Assembly: GCF_021083305.1 (NCBI RefSeq)
Contig: NZ_JAJFAY010000001.1
Location: forward strand, 1,922,001 to 1,986,000
Source: Haladaptatus sp. DYF46
Lineage (GTDB): Archaea > Halobacteriota > Halobacteria > Halobacteriales > Haladaptataceae
Length of the DNA: 64,000 nt
Reading direction: 5' to 3'
Both the position numbers and the translations under genes were made by a program. Shown piece by piece: positions 33,910-42,651 of this stretch (positions within the stretch are counted from its first letter, which is position 1; every line of letters begins with the position of its first letter). The notes beneath the pieces are model-generated. The model ran no database searches and was not told the DNA's origin. It saw only the letters and a program-made list of their open reading frames with translations.

Positions 33910-34662
33910 ATGCCAGATGTCATCGCGGATGCGGTATCGAAACTGCCGCGACCGGTCATCACCGCGTTACAGAACACGCCCGTCGACCACCTCTATCAGT
34001 ACAGCCGATATCTGACGGTCGACGTGCGGGAGATTCGACTGACGAAGGGGTCTGCGACGGAGTCGCTCTATGCGCCGAAACGCTCGCACCTGTATCGGAT
34101 ACTCGGTCGAGGCGACGAGTACGAACCGCAGTTGACGGCCGCCATTTCCGACGAATTCGATACCGAGGACACGTTTTACGACATCGGGAGCCAGTTCGGG
34201 TACTTCACCACGTTGGCCAAGGCGTGCGGCGTTCCGAGCAGCCAGATACACGGGTTCGAAGCGAACGACTACCACTATCGCGTCCTGAACAGGACGCACG
34301 CGACGGATGACGCATTCATCACTCAGGCGTACGTCGGGGAGCGAACGACGACTGAGATGCTGGCGCTCGAAACGTACGATGGAGACGACCCAAACGTGGT
34401 CAAAATCGACGTCGAAGGGTACGAGTACGGCGTTCTTCGGGGAATGGGGGAGAAACTGGACGGCGTTCGCTGTCTGTTCGTCGAAATCCATCCGAGGTTT
34501 CTGGCGCGAACGAACGACACACCGCGGGATGTGTTCGAGTTGCTACGAGACGAAGGGTTCGAACTGACCGCGACGGAGCATCGGGAGGAGAACGCGTGGG
34601 AATCGCTTTCGGACGCGGAACTCCCGCAAGACCACGCGTACTTGCTCCGAGCGAAGCGGTAA
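33910..34662 (+). CDS. FkbM family methyltransferase
   Basis: 250 aa from ATG 33910. The SAM-binding motif is DTFYDIGSQFGYFTTLAKAC (about 87-106), followed by QIHGFEAND and the FkbM hallmark VVKIDVEGYEYGVLRGMG and CLFVEIHPRF. Family members O-methylate sugars in glycans or small molecules. It is a single gene; surface-glycan methylation is a plausible role given related genes elsewhere in the window. The frame is open upstream, but a TATA-like ACTTATATTC at 33888-33897 supports this start. Confidence 0.85.
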   Translation: MPDVIADAVSKLPRPVITALQNTPVDHLYQYSRYLTVDVREIRLTKGSATESLYAPKRSHLYRILGRGDEYEPQLTAAISDEFDTEDTFYDIGSQFGYFTTLAKACGVPSSQIHGFEANDYHYRVLNRTHATDDAFITQAYVGERTTTEMLALETYDGDDPNVVKIDVEGYEYGVLRGMGEKLDGVRCLFVEIHPRFLARTNDTPRDVFELLRDEGFELTATEHREENAWESLSDAELPQDHAYLLRAKR

Positions 34663-34713
34663 CGACGCGAAAGAACCGCAGGGAAACCCGCCCGAAGTGG
34701 CGAGTGAACCCGC

Positions 34714-35613
34714 TCAGTCCCGTTTCACTTCGTGCCGACCGAAACCGTATCGGAGTCGGTTCGCCAGTCGACGCGAGAAGCGACCTTCGGCGGGCGAACG
34801 ACTGCCGAACCGCTCGGAAAGCGCCTCGTAGATGAGCGGCACCGGGACCTCCTGTTCGAGCGCCTCTTGGACCGTCCACGTGCCGGTCGAACCGCCAGCG
34901 ATGTGGTCGGCCACGTCGCCCAAGTCGGTTCCCTCCTCGCGGAACGCCTCCTCACAGAGTTCGAGGAGCCACGAGCGGATGACCGCGCCGTTGTTCCACG
35001 TTCGGGCGACAGCCTCCAAGTCGAGGTCGTACCGGCCTTCGTGGAGGAGTTCGAACCCTTCGCCGTAGGTCTGCATCAGCGCGTACTCGACGCCGTTGTG
35101 AACCATCTTGACGTAGTGGCCCGACCCCGACTCCCCCATTCGGTCGTGGCCGTCCGGTCCAGTCGCCACGGCGTCGAATACGGGCGTCAGTTCCTCGTAG
35201 GCCCACTCGGGTCCGCCGACCATCAGCGAGAAGCCGAGTTCGGCACCCGCCGGGCCACCGCTCGTCCCGCAGTCGAGGTACGCCGCCGACGTCGTTTCCG
35301 CTCGGCGCACGGAGTCCTCGAAGTAGGAGTTGCCGCCGTCCACGACCACGTCGTCGCCGTCGAGATACGGTTCCACGTCTTCGAGCGCGGCGTCCACCGG
35401 TTCCCCGGCGGGAACCATCAGCCAAATCCGTTTCTCCTCGCCCAGTTGCTCGGCGAGGTCGGCGACGGAATCGGCCGGTTGCCCGCCCGCCTCGGCCGCG
35501 GACTCGACGGCCTCCTCGGCCACGTCGTAGGCGACGATGTCGTGTCCGGCAGCCAGCGTTCTGTCCACTACGATTCGACCCATTCGCCCCAAACCGATGA
35601 CGCCCAGTTGCAT
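34714..35613 (-). CDS. gnd: 6-phosphogluconate dehydrogenase, decarboxylating (short type)
   Basis: 299 aa. MQLGVIGLGRMGRIVVDRTL is the NAD(P)-binding GxGxxG. VVVDGGNSYFEDSVRR, DCGTSGGPAGAELGFSLMVG and GSGHYVKMVHNGVEYALMQ are substrate and catalytic motifs. The length matches the compact, NAD-preferring class (YqeC-like) used by haloarchaea for the oxidative pentose phosphate route. It converts 6-phosphogluconate to ribulose 5-phosphate and CO2. Monocistronic. Confidence 0.93.
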   Translation of the reverse strand: MQLGVIGLGRMGRIVVDRTLAAGHDIVAYDVAEEAVESAAEAGGQPADSVADLAEQLGEEKRIWLMVPAGEPVDAALEDVEPYLDGDDVVVDGGNSYFEDSVRRAETTSAAYLDCGTSGGPAGAELGFSLMVGGPEWAYEELTPVFDAVATGPDGHDRMGESGSGHYVKMVHNGVEYALMQTYGEGFELLHEGRYDLDLEAVARTWNNGAVIRSWLLELCEEAFREEGTDLGDVADHIAGGSTGTWTVQEALEQEVPVPLIYEALSERFGSRSPAEGRFSRRLANRLRYGFGRHEVKRD

Positions 35614-35756
35614 GGAAGTAGGTGGAGGTGGGGGTGAAGTAGGGATTGCGGTTCCGGCCGGGCGTCAGGCCGAAGTGGACCGGGAAGGAACGTCTCGAAG
35701 TATCGTTGAAAAGCGGTAGTACGCAGGTGTGCCGTTCCTGTCGTCGAAACCGATGT

Positions 35757-35852
35757 TCAGCCGATAGCCAACCCGCCGAGGATGCCGGCGATCAGGAGCA
35801 GAAAAAGGAGCACGATGACTCCCTTCCGCGTTTTTGGATTCATTTCCATCAT
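35757..35852 (-). CDS. 31-aa single-helix membrane peptide
   Basis: ATG 35852 (or 35849 or 35843) to TGA ending 35757. The peptide is a short basic head (NPKTRKG) plus a hydrophobic helix (VIVLLFLLLIAGILGGLAIG). An AATATTATAAATG box about 25 bases upstream on the minus strand supports transcription. It is below usual gene-calling limits. Function unknown. Confidence 0.55.
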   Translation of the reverse strand: MMEMNPKTRKGVIVLLFLLLIAGILGGLAIG

Positions 35853-35993
35853 AAATTGAAGTTCTACATTTATAATATTATTTCAGCTTTTATTGCATTT
35901 GGAGGTGAGATAATGGAGGGACCGAATGGACCTCACTGGAGGAACGTTCGCATCGTCGCGGCAAACGCGGGTTCGATGTGGCGCATATCGAAC

Positions 35994-37190
35994 CTAGCAG
36001 AAGTTCTGGGTGGCGTACACCTTCCCTTCGTCGGTAACGACGATGCCGATGCCTTCGTTCCGCCACTCCGGCGTCAGGATGTTCTCCCGGTGTCCCTGTG
36101 AGTTCATCCACTGTGTGACGATGCCGCGAGCGAGTTCGTCTTCCGTGGTGTACCGAACCGTTCCGTCCGCAGTCGTGACACGCACGTCGTACCACGTCTG
36201 CGCGATGTTCTCGCCGCCCGTGAGAGACCGACCGTCACCCGCCGACGCGCGGCAGGTGTAGTCGAACCGGTCGTAGCGGTCCGCGAAGTTCTCCCCCTCG
36301 GGCGACGTGTGAGAGAAGTAGTTTCGCGTCGCCATGTCCTCGCTGTGATAGCGCGCGATTTCGCGGAGGTCGGTGCTGAACGCGAGCGGTTCCAGACCCC
36401 GGTTCGACCGCTCCTCGTTGACATACTGATGAACGAGTCGCTCGACGTCTCCCCTATCGATGCCGTTCGATGTCGATGGCGGCGTGGTCGTATCAGTCGT
36501 CGCGGTAGTCGTCGGTTGGGTAGTCGTCGCGGTAGTTGACGACTGGGAAGTCGTCGGTGGCGGAATCGTGGTCGACGTTGGTGGCGTCGGTGGCGTCGTG
36601 GTCGTCGTTTGTGACGCTACCGTCGTAGCCGTAGGGATATCTGGGTCCGTCGTCTCGGTCGTTGTCGTCGGAGAGGACGTCGTTGTGGGGGGAGTTGTCG
36701 TAACCTGTGTCGTCGTGGTTTCCGGTGTCGTCGAGGACGAGGGGACGACCGTCGTCGTTGCAGGTGCCACTTCTACTGACGGCGTTGTCGTCGGTGCGGT
36801 CGATATCGGAGCGGTCGTCGGCGAGCGCGCGGTCGATGAGGGTACGGTCGCGGGAGTCGTTGCTGGCGAGGTAGATGAAGAGGGAGTCGTATGAACGCTT
36901 GTCGCGGGTGACGTCGGTACTCGCTGGCGTGGTTGTGGTTCGTGTTCTAATAACTGGGCCAACCAGTAAAACAAGCGCCAGAAGTCGTCCCCGAAACGGG
37001 CCGTTTCGAGGGACGTGCTGGGTTCGGGGATGGCCGAATAGTCGCTATTCACGGACGAGTTCGGTTCGTCGGTCGCAAAAGCGGACGGAGTCGCCTCCGA
37101 AGTGAATCCCGACGCGGCGGTGCTCGTGAGGAGAAGAACGAGGAACGCCAACGAGAGGCCGGTGGAGAGCGACCGTCGAGTCATCTCCAC
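35994..37190 (-). CDS. Secreted CAP/SCP-domain protein with long Thr-rich stalk
   Basis: 398 aa. The signal peptide (LSLAFLVLLLTSTAASGFTS) is followed by a stalk of Thr, Pro and Ser (about 90-245), likely O-glycosylated. A C-terminal CAP domain (about 255-398) has VHQYVNEERSNRGLEPLAFS, ARYHSEDMATRNYFSHTSPE, GGENIAQTW and MNSQGHRENILTPEW, with the paired His/Glu residues of the family, and closes with YATQNFC. CAP proteins are extracellular; enzymatic or adhesive roles are proposed. Two further Cys may form a disulfide. Confidence 0.88.
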   Translation of the reverse strand: MEMTRRSLSTGLSLAFLVLLLTSTAASGFTSEATPSAFATDEPNSSVNSDYSAIPEPSTSLETARFGDDFWRLFYWLAQLLEHEPQPRQRVPTSPATSVHTTPSSSTSPATTPATVPSSTARSPTTAPISTAPTTTPSVEVAPATTTVVPSSSTTPETTTTQVTTTPPTTTSSPTTTTETTDPDIPTATTVASQTTTTTPPTPPTSTTIPPPTTSQSSTTATTTQPTTTATTDTTTPPSTSNGIDRGDVERLVHQYVNEERSNRGLEPLAFSTDLREIARYHSEDMATRNYFSHTSPEGENFADRYDRFDYTCRASAGDGRSLTGGENIAQTWYDVRVTTADGTVRYTTEDELARGIVTQWMNSQGHRENILTPEWRNEGIGIVVTDEGKVYATQNFC

Positions 37191-37525
37191 CCCCGTAGCG
37201 TGTGCGCGGCCGTGAATCGCTGCGGTTCGAACCCATCGAAACGTCGTCGGGACCGTTCGTCGTTATTCCGATCCGAATAGCGCGCCATCATAAGAATATC
37301 TGGCCGAAGTACAACATAATATTTTGCATAATCCCATATTGAGTTCAGATAGTTAATGAGAATACGCCGGTGATTCACGAATAGAAATGTATGAGTGGGG
37401 ACAGTCGTCAATCGCGGATGATCCGGAGCGATCGAAACGATACGGTTCGTTACTATCGGTCGGATCGGCGAATTATTTTCACCGTTGGGCCAAACAAATA
37501 ACACCGCTGAAGTCGAACGGGAGGT
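37191..37525. other. AT-rich intergenic region
   Basis: About 335 bp between divergent genes, notably AT-rich around 37290-37370 compared with neighbours. It contains the promoter of the CAP-domain gene. A minus-strand frame is open through it, but its codon use is unlike nearby genes. I see no convincing gene or RNA. Confidence 0.4.
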
Positions 37526-37720
37526 ATGGATGAGGAGAGAATCGTCTTGCGACTCAACCTCGTTATCGCCCTCCTTTGTATGTTAGTCGTTCTCATTGCG
37601 ATACCGTACCTCCTCTTCATCTACGACCACTTCCCGAACTTCCTGTACGCGGTCATCACCGCGCTCGCGACCATGGGCGGACTCGTCCTCCTCCGGACGT
37701 ATCGAACCGTTCGGAGTTGA
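37526..37720 (+). CDS. Small two-helix membrane protein
   Basis: 64 aa. An acidic start (MDEERIV) is followed by two hydrophobic segments, LNLVIALLCMLVVLIAIPYL (10-29) and FLYAVITALATMGGLVLL (39-56), with a basic end (RTYRTVRS). GGGAGGT directly before the ATG acts as a Shine-Dalgarno sequence, uncommon among the leaderless genes here. Function unknown. Confidence 0.75.
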   Translation: MDEERIVLRLNLVIALLCMLVVLIAIPYLLFIYDHFPNFLYAVITALATMGGLVLLRTYRTVRS

Positions 37721-37742
37721 TTCAGGCGGGAAATGGACGGGA

Positions 37743-37750
37743 ACCTTTAT
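37743..37750 (+). promoter_or_regulatory. TATA box of the valS transcript
   Basis: ACCTTTAT at 37743-37750 places transcription start near 37774-37777, about 95 bases before the valS ATG. That is a long leader for a haloarchaeal housekeeping gene. Confidence 0.45.
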
Positions 37751-37776
37751 CAGCGCCCACACGCAGAGTCACAAGT

Positions 37777-37809
37777 ATGAGCGCGATGGTGTCGGTAGTA
37801 CGTCTCTAG
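37777..37809 (+). other. Ten-codon mini-ORF in the valS leader
   Basis: ATG 37777 to TAG 37807-37809 encodes MSAMVSVVRL, with Val at codons 5, 7 and 8. The ATG coincides with the predicted transcription start, so the mini-ORF would be leaderless. It ends 63 bases before valS. Three Val codons upstream of valyl-tRNA synthetase suggest a sensing leader, but this is inference. Confidence 0.4.
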
Positions 37810-37872
37810 CGCAGACGGCGAGCCGATAGTGTTTCTCACCGATTCACCATTCAGCGACAGCAATTTGCAGCC

Positions 37873-40581
37873 ATGACTGACGTTCCAAACGACTACGAAC
37901 CAGAGCGTATCGAGCGAAAGTGGCGGGAAGAGTGGCAAGGCTCCGACGTGTACACCCCCGACGGTGACTTGGAGTACGTCATCGACACGCCGCCGCCGTA
38001 CCCCACCGGCAACCTCCATATCGGGCACGGACTCCAGTGGAGTTACATCGACTTCGCGGCGCGTTATCACCGTCTCAAGGGCGAGGAAGTCCTGTTCCCG
38101 CAGGGATGGGACTGCCACGGGCTTCCGACGGAAGTGAAGGTCGAGGAGAACCACGACATCCACCGGACGGAAGTCTCCCGCGAGGAGTTCCGGCGACTCT
38201 GCATCGAGCACACCGAAGAGCAGATAGACTCGATGAAGGAGACGATGAACGAGTTGGGCTTCTCCATCGACTGGAACGCCGAGTTCCGCACGATGGACCC
38301 CGAATACTGGGGGAAGACCCAGCGCTCGTTCGTCGAGATGGAAGACTCCGTCTACCGCGACGAACACCCCGTCAACTGGTGTCCGCGCTGTGAGACGGCC
38401 ATCGCGGACGCGGAGGTCGAAAACGAGGACCGGACGGGGACGCTCTACTACGTCACGTTCGAGGGCGTTGACGAGCAAAGCTCGTCAGCCCGTCAGACGG
38501 AGTCTGACGACGTTGACAACGATAACAGCGAGGAGCGAAGCTCCTCTGGCTCCGCGGTGGAGCCGCGGAACATCGAGATTGCGACCACGCGTCCCGAACT
38601 GCTCGCGGCGTGTGTCGGCATGGCCGTGGACCCCGAGGACGAACGCTACGCCGACCGAATCGGCGAGACGTTCGAGGTCCCGCTGTTCGGACAGGAAATC
38701 GAACTCGTCGCCGACGACGACGTCGACGGCGACTTCGGAACCGGCGCGGTGATGATCTGTACGTTCGGGGACAAACAGGACGTGGACTGGTGGGCCAGAC
38801 ACGAACTCGATCTTCGACCCGTCTTCACGGAGGACGGCCACCTGAACGAACTCGCGGGTGAGTTCGAGGGCCTGACCATCGACGAGGCGAAGGCGGACGT
38901 CGCCGACGCCCTCGCGGAGGAGGGCTACCTGAACGATTCGGAATCCACCGAGCAGTCCGTCGGCACCTGCTGGCGGTGTGACACGCCCATCGAAATCCTC
39001 TCGAAGGAACAGTGGTTCGTCGAGGTCGACTCGGACGAAATCGTCGAGAAGGCGAAGGAAGTCGAGTGGATTCCCGACCACATGTACGCCCGCCTCGAAG
39101 AGTGGGCGGACGGCATGAGTTGGGACTGGGTTATCTCCCGCCAGCGCGTGTTCGCCACGCCGATTCCCGCGTGGGAATGCGAGGAGTGTGGCCACTGGCA
39201 CATCGCCGACATCGACGAACTCCCGGTCGACCCGACGGAAACCGGCCCCGCAATCGGCGACTGTCCCGAGTGCGGTGCGGACTCGTGGACGGGCGAAACC
39301 GACGTGATGGACACGTGGATGGACTCGTCCATCACGCCGCTTCACATCAGCGGATGGCCCGAGAACCTCGAACTGGACGAGTTCGAACCCGTCGCACTCC
39401 GCCCGCAGGGCCACGACATCATCCGAACGTGGGCGTTCTACACGCTCCTCCGCGTCGGCGAACTCACCGACGAGCGCCCGTGGGACGAAATCCTCATCAA
39501 CGGCATGGTGTTCGGCCCGGACGGCAACAAGATGAGCAAGTCCCGCGGCAACGTCGTCACGCCGACGGACGCCGTCGACGAGTACGGTGCGGACTCGGTT
39601 CGGCAGGCGTTGGTCCTCGGTGGCCAACCCGGAAGCGACGTCCAGTTTCAGCCGAAGGAAGCCACGTCGGCCTCGCGGTTCCTCACCAAAATCTGGAACA
39701 TCCTCCAGTTCTCGACGAACCACTTCGACGAGAACACGCCGACCATCAGCGACCCGGCCTACCGCGACGCGGACCGCTGGATTCTGTCCCGGCTTTCGAA
39801 CACCGCGGAGAGCGTGGCCGACGACATGGAACGGTATCGCTACGACCGGGCGCTCAGAACGCTTCGGGAGTTCGTCTGGGAGGACCTCGCGGACGACTAC
39901 CTCGAACTGGTGAAGGGCCGCCTGTACGAGGGACGGCCGGGCGAGCGCAACGCCGCGCGCCACGCGCTGTACACGTGTGTCTCGTCCGTCGCTCGGATGC
40001 TGTCGCCCTTCTCGCCCTTCTTCGCCGAGGAGGTGTACAGCTACCTCCCCGGAACCGAGGAGAGCGTCAATCTGGCCTCCTGGCCGGACGTCGAAATGCA
40101 GGACGAGGAGGCCGAACTCGCGGGCGAAATCATCGCCGAAGTTGCGAGCGAGGTCCGGGCGTGGAAGTCCGACGAGGGAATGGCCCTCAACGGCGAACTC
40201 GGCCGCATCGAACTGTACGCCGACGCCGAGCGCCACCCCGACACCTACGACTTGAGCGAAGCGGTGAACGGCCCGGTTTACCTCGAAGAGGGGCGACCGA
40301 ACGTGGAACTCGCGCCGGTCGGTGTCAGCCCCGACCACTCGTCCATCGGGCCGAAGTTCCGCGACAAGGCGGGTGCGGTCGTCGGCGCGCTCGAATCGAC
40401 GGACCCGGCGGAACTCAAGGCACAGGTTGACACGCACGGCGAAATCACGCTGGATGCGGCGGGCGAAGAAGTCACCCTCGACGGCGACTGGGTGGAAATC
40501 GAAGAGGAGTACCGCGCCGAAAGCGGCGAGGAAGTCGAAGTGCTGGAGACGGAACACGCGACGGTCCTCGTCTTCCCCTGA
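37873..40581 (+). CDS. valS: Valyl-tRNA synthetase
   Basis: 902 aa class I synthetase charging tRNA-Val. HIGH at 49-52 in [18 protein letters not shown] at 553-557, a CP1 editing domain ([20 protein letters not shown]), zinc-like CPRCE and CxxC pairs (ECEECGHW and DCPECGAD), and the tRNA-binding C-terminal region are present. Residues about 200-232 form a Ser/Asp/Glu-rich insertion (DEQSSSARQ, then [15 protein letters not shown]) encoded by four consecutive DNA hairpins (38470-38564). A T6 run at 40606-40611 follows the stop. Confidence 0.95.
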   Translation: MTDVPNDYEPERIERKWREEWQGSDVYTPDGDLEYVIDTPPPYPTGNLHIGHGLQWSYIDFAARYHRLKGEEVLFPQGWDCHGLPTEVKVEENHDIHRTEVSREEFRRLCIEHTEEQIDSMKETMNELGFSIDWNAEFRTMDPEYWGKTQRSFVEMEDSVYRDEHPVNWCPRCETAIADAEVENEDRTGTLYYVTFEGVDEQSSSARQTESDDVDNDNSEERSSSGSAVEPRNIEIATTRPELLAACVGMAVDPEDERYADRIGETFEVPLFGQEIELVADDDVDGDFGTGAVMICTFGDKQDVDWWARHELDLRPVFTEDGHLNELAGEFEGLTIDEAKADVADALAEEGYLNDSESTEQSVGTCWRCDTPIEILSKEQWFVEVDSDEIVEKAKEVEWIPDHMYARLEEWADGMSWDWVISRQRVFATPIPAWECEECGHWHIADIDELPVDPTETGPAIGDCPECGADSWTGETDVMDTWMDSSITPLHISGWPENLELDEFEPVALRPQGHDIIRTWAFYTLLRVGELTDERPWDEILINGMVFGPDGNKMSKSRGNVVTPTDAVDEYGADSVRQALVLGGQPGSDVQFQPKEATSASRFLTKIWNILQFSTNHFDENTPTISDPAYRDADRWILSRLSNTAESVADDMERYRYDRALRTLREFVWEDLADDYLELVKGRLYEGRPGERNAARHALYTCVSSVARMLSPFSPFFAEEVYSYLPGTEESVNLASWPDVEMQDEEAELAGEIIAEVASEVRAWKSDEGMALNGELGRIELYADAERHPDTYDLSEAVNGPVYLEEGRPNVELAPVGVSPDHSSIGPKFRDKAGAVVGALESTDPAELKAQVDTHGEITLDAAGEEVTLDGDWVEIEEEYRAESGEEVEVLETEHATVLVFP
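38470..38564 (+). repeat. Cluster of four hairpins inside valS
   Basis: Perfect stems are GACGAGC/GCTCGTC (38470-38486), CGTCAGAC/GTCTGACG (38491-38509), GAGGAGC/GCTCCTC (38530-38546) and GGCTCC/GGAGCC (38548-38564), mostly with 3-base loops (AAA, GGA, GAA). They keep the frame open and encode a polar insertion. Confidence 0.8.
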
Positions 40582-40605
40582 AACGGCGGATTCGGCGCTC
40601 CGCGA

Positions 40606-40611
40606 TTTTTT
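40606..40611 (+). terminator. T-run terminator after valS
   Basis: TTTTTT 25 bases after the valS stop, the usual haloarchaeal termination signal. A separate 8-bp perfect hairpin CCGACCGG/CCGGTCGG lies at 40676-40705. Confidence 0.45.
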
Positions 40612-40772
40612 GATGACCCGTTTCGCGCGGTGACACTGACGTCTCCGGGAGTGCACCCCACGAGTGGCGACGCTTCCGACCGGAAGTTCCATCTCTGCCG
40701 GTCGGAGACCAGTGGCGATGCCCGATCAGTAGCGATACTACACCGGCCCGATGAGAGTGGCGAACCGAGACA

Positions 40773-40835
40773 TATTAACAACATCTAGCACCGAGATAGC
40801 AGAAGTTATTAACGATGGTCCAAGAATTGTTAATA
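40773..40835 (+). promoter_or_regulatory. znu promoter with paired operator-like half-sites
   Basis: TATTAACAA (40773-40781) and TTGTTAATA (40827-40835) are perfect inverted copies flanking GTTATTAAC (40805-40813). The last probably contains the TATA box, about 28 bases before ATG 40841. The right copy would overlap the transcription start. A zinc-responsive repressor site is a reasonable hypothesis. Confidence 0.5.
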
Positions 40836-40840
40836 GCCTG

Positions 40841-41917
40841 ATGACGAACATCACTCGAAGACGCGCCATCGAACTGGGAACTGCGTTGTTCGCGAGCGGA
40901 ACCTTCGCGGGTTGTCTCGGGTCGTCCCCCGGCGGGAAGACTGACGATTCGAACGCGATACAGACGTCGTTTTTCGTCCTCACCGATTTCACGAGAAACG
41001 TCGTGAACGACGCCACGACCGTCGAAAGCTTGGTGCCGGTCGGCCAGCACGGTCACGGTTGGGAACCGTCGGCACAGGTCCAGCGGGAGGCGATGGAGTC
41101 CGACGCCGTCGTCTACATGGGAGACGGGTTTCAACCGTGGGCGGACAGGATGGTGGAGAACGTCGAGAAGGAACGGCCGGAGATTCCCATCGTCGCGGCC
41201 AGACGCGGGATTTCCCTGCTTCCCGCGCCGAGTCACGAAGAGAACCACGACGGTGAACACCACGAAGACGAGGAGGACGAACACGACGGCAAAGGTCAGG
41301 GAAACGAAACCGTGAACGACCACGAGAAGAACGGAACCGCCCACGAGCACGGTGAAAGCGAAACGGGACACGGCCATGGAGCGAACGACCCCCATTTCTG
41401 GCTCGACCCACAACGAGCGAAGCAGGCCGTTTCGAACGTCGAAGACGGGGTTTCGAAAGTGGACGGCGTTTCCGGCGATCCGTTCGTCGAAAACGCGAGG
41501 GTGTTCAGGGACAGGATAGACGAACTCGACACGAGGTTCGAATCCGAACTCGAATCTGCGAAGCGGAGCGCGGTGCTGGTCGCAGGACACAACGCGTTCC
41601 AGTATCTCGGCGAACGGTACGGGTTCGACGTTCACGCCCTGACGGGACTCGCGCCGGACTCCTCACCGAGTCCCAAGGACGTCCGGCGTGCGCAGAAACT
41701 CATCGACGAACACGATATCGAACACGTCCTCGCGCCGGTGTTCGAGTCGGACCGGGCCGCCAAACAACTGGTTTCGGAAACCGACGCGAAAGACCACCTG
41801 CCGATCACGCCGATTCCGGGTATCACGAAGGAGTGGAACGAGAAGGACTGGGGATACGTCGAAATCATGGAGCAGGTGAACCTCCCGTCGCTGAAAACGG
41901 CGCTCGGAACGAAATGA
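40841..41917 (+). CDS. znuA: Zinc ABC transporter substrate-binding lipoprotein
   Basis: 358 aa from ATG 40841. The Tat signal (RRR at 6-8) ends at lipobox AGC (Cys25). The cluster A-I fold has His ligands at H70/H72 (VGQHGHGWEP), H185 (NDPHFWLDP) and AGHNAFQYL, with an acidic ligand near the end. Residues 130-183 form a His/Asp/Glu-rich loop typical of zinc-specific members. The ATP-binding gene starts within its stop (ATGA), so znuA-znuC-znuB is one operon. Confidence 0.92.
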   Translation: MTNITRRRAIELGTALFASGTFAGCLGSSPGGKTDDSNAIQTSFFVLTDFTRNVVNDATTVESLVPVGQHGHGWEPSAQVQREAMESDAVVYMGDGFQPWADRMVENVEKERPEIPIVAARRGISLLPAPSHEENHDGEHHEDEEDEHDGKGQGNETVNDHEKNGTAHEHGESETGHGHGANDPHFWLDPQRAKQAVSNVEDGVSKVDGVSGDPFVENARVFRDRIDELDTRFESELESAKRSAVLVAGHNAFQYLGERYGFDVHALTGLAPDSSPSPKDVRRAQKLIDEHDIEHVLAPVFESDRAAKQLVSETDAKDHLPITPIPGITKEWNEKDWGYVEIMEQVNLPSLKTALGTK

Positions 41918-42651
41918 CGGTCGCGGAACTCGACCACGTGACGTTCGGGTACGGCGACCGACCGGTTCTCTCGGGCGTTTCGCTGACGGTCGAGGACGGC
42001 GAATTCCTCGGGGTCGTCGGCCCGAACGGGTCGGGAAAGAGTACGCTCCTCGAACTCGTCCTCGGGTTACGAACGCCGGACGAGGGGACGGTTCGTCTGT
42101 TCGGTAAACCGCCAGGAACGGGCAGAAAAGGCGGGCGAGTCGGCTACGTCGCACAGAACGTAACCGCGGTTTCGGGAATGCCCGTGACGGTCAGGGAGGT
42201 AGTCGCTACGGGTCGGAGTTCACACCTCGGATTCGGATTCGCCGGGGAGAAAGACCGGGACGCCGTCGAGAACGCGATGGAAATCGTCGGGATTTCCGCC
42301 CTCGCGGGCCGCCGCGTTGCCCGTCTCTCCGGCGGCCAGCAACAACGGGCGTTCATCGCCCGCGCGCTGGCCGCCGACGCGGACGCACTCGTGCTGGACG
42401 AACCGACGGTCGGCGTCGATGCCGAGTCCAGAGGGGAGTTTTACGGCCTCCTCCGCGACCTGAATCGGGATGGCTTGGCCGTCGTCCTCGTGGAACACGA
42501 CATCGGCGTCGTCACGGAACACGCGGACAGGATTGCCTGTCTGAATCGGAAGCTGTACTTCCACGGCGGGACCGACGAGTTCGAAGCCAGCGACGTGCTG
42601 ACGGACGCTTACGGGGCGAACCAGCGGCGACTGCACCACGACCATGATTGA
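41914..42651 (+). CDS. znuC: Zinc ABC transporter ATP-binding protein
   Basis: 245 aa from ATG 41914. Walker A GPNGSGKST (about 39-47), Q-loop YVAQNVT, signature RLSGGQQQRAFIARALA, Walker B ALVLDEPTVGVD and H-loop VEHDIG are all present. It energises uptake with the preceding binding protein and the following permease. The C-terminus is His-rich (LHHDHD). It overlaps both neighbours. Confidence 0.93.
   Translation: MTVAELDHVTFGYGDRPVLSGVSLTVEDGEFLGVVGPNGSGKSTLLELVLGLRTPDEGTVRLFGKPPGTGRKGGRVGYVAQNVTAVSGMPVTVREVVATGRSSHLGFGFAGEKDRDAVENAMEIVGISALAGRRVARLSGGQQQRAFIARALAADADALVLDEPTVGVDAESRGEFYGLLRDLNRDGLAVVLVEHDIGVVTEHADRIACLNRKLYFHGGTDEFEASDVLTDAYGANQRRLHHDHD

Noticed and set aside
36460..36894. 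Val/Gly-rich plus-strand frame
   Set aside because: It is the mirror of the Thr/Pro codons of the CAP-protein stalk, and its low complexity is a by-product.
37181..37504. 107-codon minus-strand frame in the AT-rich intergenic region
   Set aside because: Codon use and amino-acid content (Asn, Ile, Arg-rich) differ from neighbours, and it overlaps the CAP-gene promoter and start.
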